A stretch of 6,700 nt of DNA. Origin: Bacillota bacterium. Its GTDB lineage: Bacteria; Bacillota; Clostridia; Acetivibrionales; DSM-1351. The stretch is from NCBI GenBank assembly GCA_023443515.1, contig JAEZUC010000172.1, positions 1-6,700 of the forward strand. The letters are read 5' to 3'. Below the pieces are notes generated by a model that had not been told where the DNA came from, searched no databases, and was given only the letters and a program-made list of their open reading frames with translations. The position numbers were made by a program, and so were the translations under genes. Shown in pieces: positions 5,920-6,700 of this stretch (position 1 is its first letter; every line of letters begins with the position of its first letter).

Positions 5920-6700
5920 ATTCATCCTTTAAGCCTAATGCTTCTGCTAATATTTCAGTAAAATAATGTACTTGGAGCTTATTCGCTTCACCACTATTAT
6001 TTAGATTATATAAACATAGAGGACAGGCGGTTATAATCTCTTCTGCACCTTTATATGTTGCGGAATCCATAATTCTATCTACCATTGTTCCTGCTAATTC
6101 TTTTTCTTTTAATGAGATATATCCACCACAGCATTCATTTCTATATGGATAAATAATTGCTTCTGCACCAAGAGCACGAATAAAGTCTTCGATGATTGTC
6201 GGATTTTCAGCATCATCAAATTGAATTACACTACTTGGCCTAAGAAGCATACAGCCGTAATATGCGCCAATCTTTCTCCCGGTTAGCGGATTCTTTACTT
6301 TTTCTTTCAGAGTGTCAAAGCCAACTTTATCCCGTAGTACTTCAAGATAATGAAACACTTGTGTTTCCCCAATATATGGCTCTTTAAATTGAAGATAATT
6401 ATTAGCTCTTGTTTGAATATCCTCTTTTTGCTTCATATCATCATTTATACGCTTTATAACATGGTGACAGGCTGAGCAGAGAGTTACCAAATCCTGTCCC
6501 TTTTCTTTTGCACTATTTAGTGCACGAACAGAGGCTAGCTTTGTAGCAATCTCGTCTGTTGCTTGTGGATACACAGCGCCACAGCATTGCCAGTCTTCTA
6601 TTTCTTCCAACTCAAACCCCAACTCTTGGGCTGAAATTCTGGCATACTTGTCAAGAACTTTGGCTTTATTCTTTAATGTACATCCTGGATAATAACTATA
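5918..6700 (-). CDS. hdrB: Heterodisulfide reductase subunit B, twin CCG-domain disulfide-reducing subunit (first few codons missing)
   Basis: HdrB is the catalytic subunit: two noncubane [4Fe-4S] clusters held by CCG domains cleave a disulfide in methanogens. The frame is open to the right edge and shows 260 residues beginning YSYYPGCTL, the typical start of this family, so only a few residues are lost. Numbering from the first visible residue, domain one has C7, C39-C40, C75 and C78 (WQCCGA, CSAC). Domain two has C150, C190-C191, C226 and C229 (YYGCMLLRP, NECCGG, CPLC). Both cysteine sets are complete, which argues for a working enzyme. A TTG at 6622 is not the start, because conserved HdrB sequence including C7 lies upstream of it. 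As first visible gene it may lead the operon, but its promoter is outside the window. The substrate is unknown: clostridia are not known to use CoM-S-S-CoB. Confidence 0.95.
   Translation of the reverse strand, partial: YSYYPGCTLKNKAKVLDKYARISAQELGFELEEIEDWQCCGAVYPQATDEIATKLASVRALNSAKEKGQDLVTLCSACHHVIKRINDDMKQKEDIQTRANNYLQFKEPYIGETQVFHYLEVLRDKVGFDTLKEKVKNPLTGRKIGAYYGCMLLRPSSVIQFDDAENPTIIEDFIRALGAEAIIYPYRNECCGGYISLKEKELAGTMVDRIMDSATYKGAEEIITACPLCLYNLNNSGEANKLQVHYFTEILAEALGLKDE

Noticed and set aside
6620..6622. TTG at 6622 as the start of hdrB
   Set aside because: Twenty-six more in-frame codons upstream encode the conserved YSYYPGCTL stretch with the first cluster cysteine.
238..6700. Methylenetetrahydrofolate reductase-linked HdrABC-MvhD operon of acetogens
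   Set aside because: No metF or metV is present; the FlxA-FlxB-FlxC trio identifies the NAD(P)H-linked Flx type instead.
1..6700. CRISPR arrays, tRNA or rRNA genes, insertion sequences, riboswitches
   Set aside because: No repeats, RNA-like folds or transposase sequences were seen; coding sequence fills nearly the whole window.

Overview
The window looks like chromosomal DNA from a strictly anaerobic, low-G+C Firmicute, most likely a clostridium or relative. The grounds are A+T-rich genes, strong GGAGG-type ribosome binding sites close to the starts, tight gene packing and an all iron-sulfur/flavin gene set. The genus cannot be named from the sequence.

Everything convincing lies on the minus strand, so the operon reads from high to low coordinates. 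In transcription order it holds: hdrB (5918-6700, missing only its first few codons at the window edge), hdrC (5511-5903), hdrA (3502-5487), an MvhD/FlxD-type [2Fe-2S] protein (3071-3511), two two-cluster 4Fe-4S proteins (2115-3083 and 1086-2111), a PyrK/AsrB-type FAD/NAD(P) oxidoreductase (238-1086), and the start of a [2Fe-2S] ferredoxin-domain protein that runs off the left edge (1-170). From hdrA to flxA the genes overlap or lie within 3 nt of each other. The only larger gap (67 nt) precedes the last gene. No promoter or terminator is visible, so the transcript probably starts beyond position 6700 and continues past position 1.

Together the seven main genes form an HdrABC-FlxABCD complex, known from Desulfovibrio and found in many anaerobes. 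The expected electron path is NAD(P)H to FlxA (FAD), through FlxB/FlxC (4Fe-4S) and FlxD ([2Fe-2S]) to the bifurcating FAD of HdrA. There the pair should split: one electron goes to ferredoxin, the other through HdrC to the two noncubane clusters of HdrB, which reduce a disulfide. In methanogens that disulfide is CoM-S-S-CoB and in sulfate reducers DsrC is proposed. Nothing in this window shows what it is here, and that is the main open question.

Points of interest are the gene order (hdrBCA-flxDCBA, unlike flxABCD-hdrABC), the unexplained [2Fe-2S] protein at the end, non-ATG starts for hdrC (GTG) and hdrA (TTG) that directly follow in-frame stops, an extra cysteine in FlxD, a short HdrC, and a shared cysteine layout in FlxB and FlxC.
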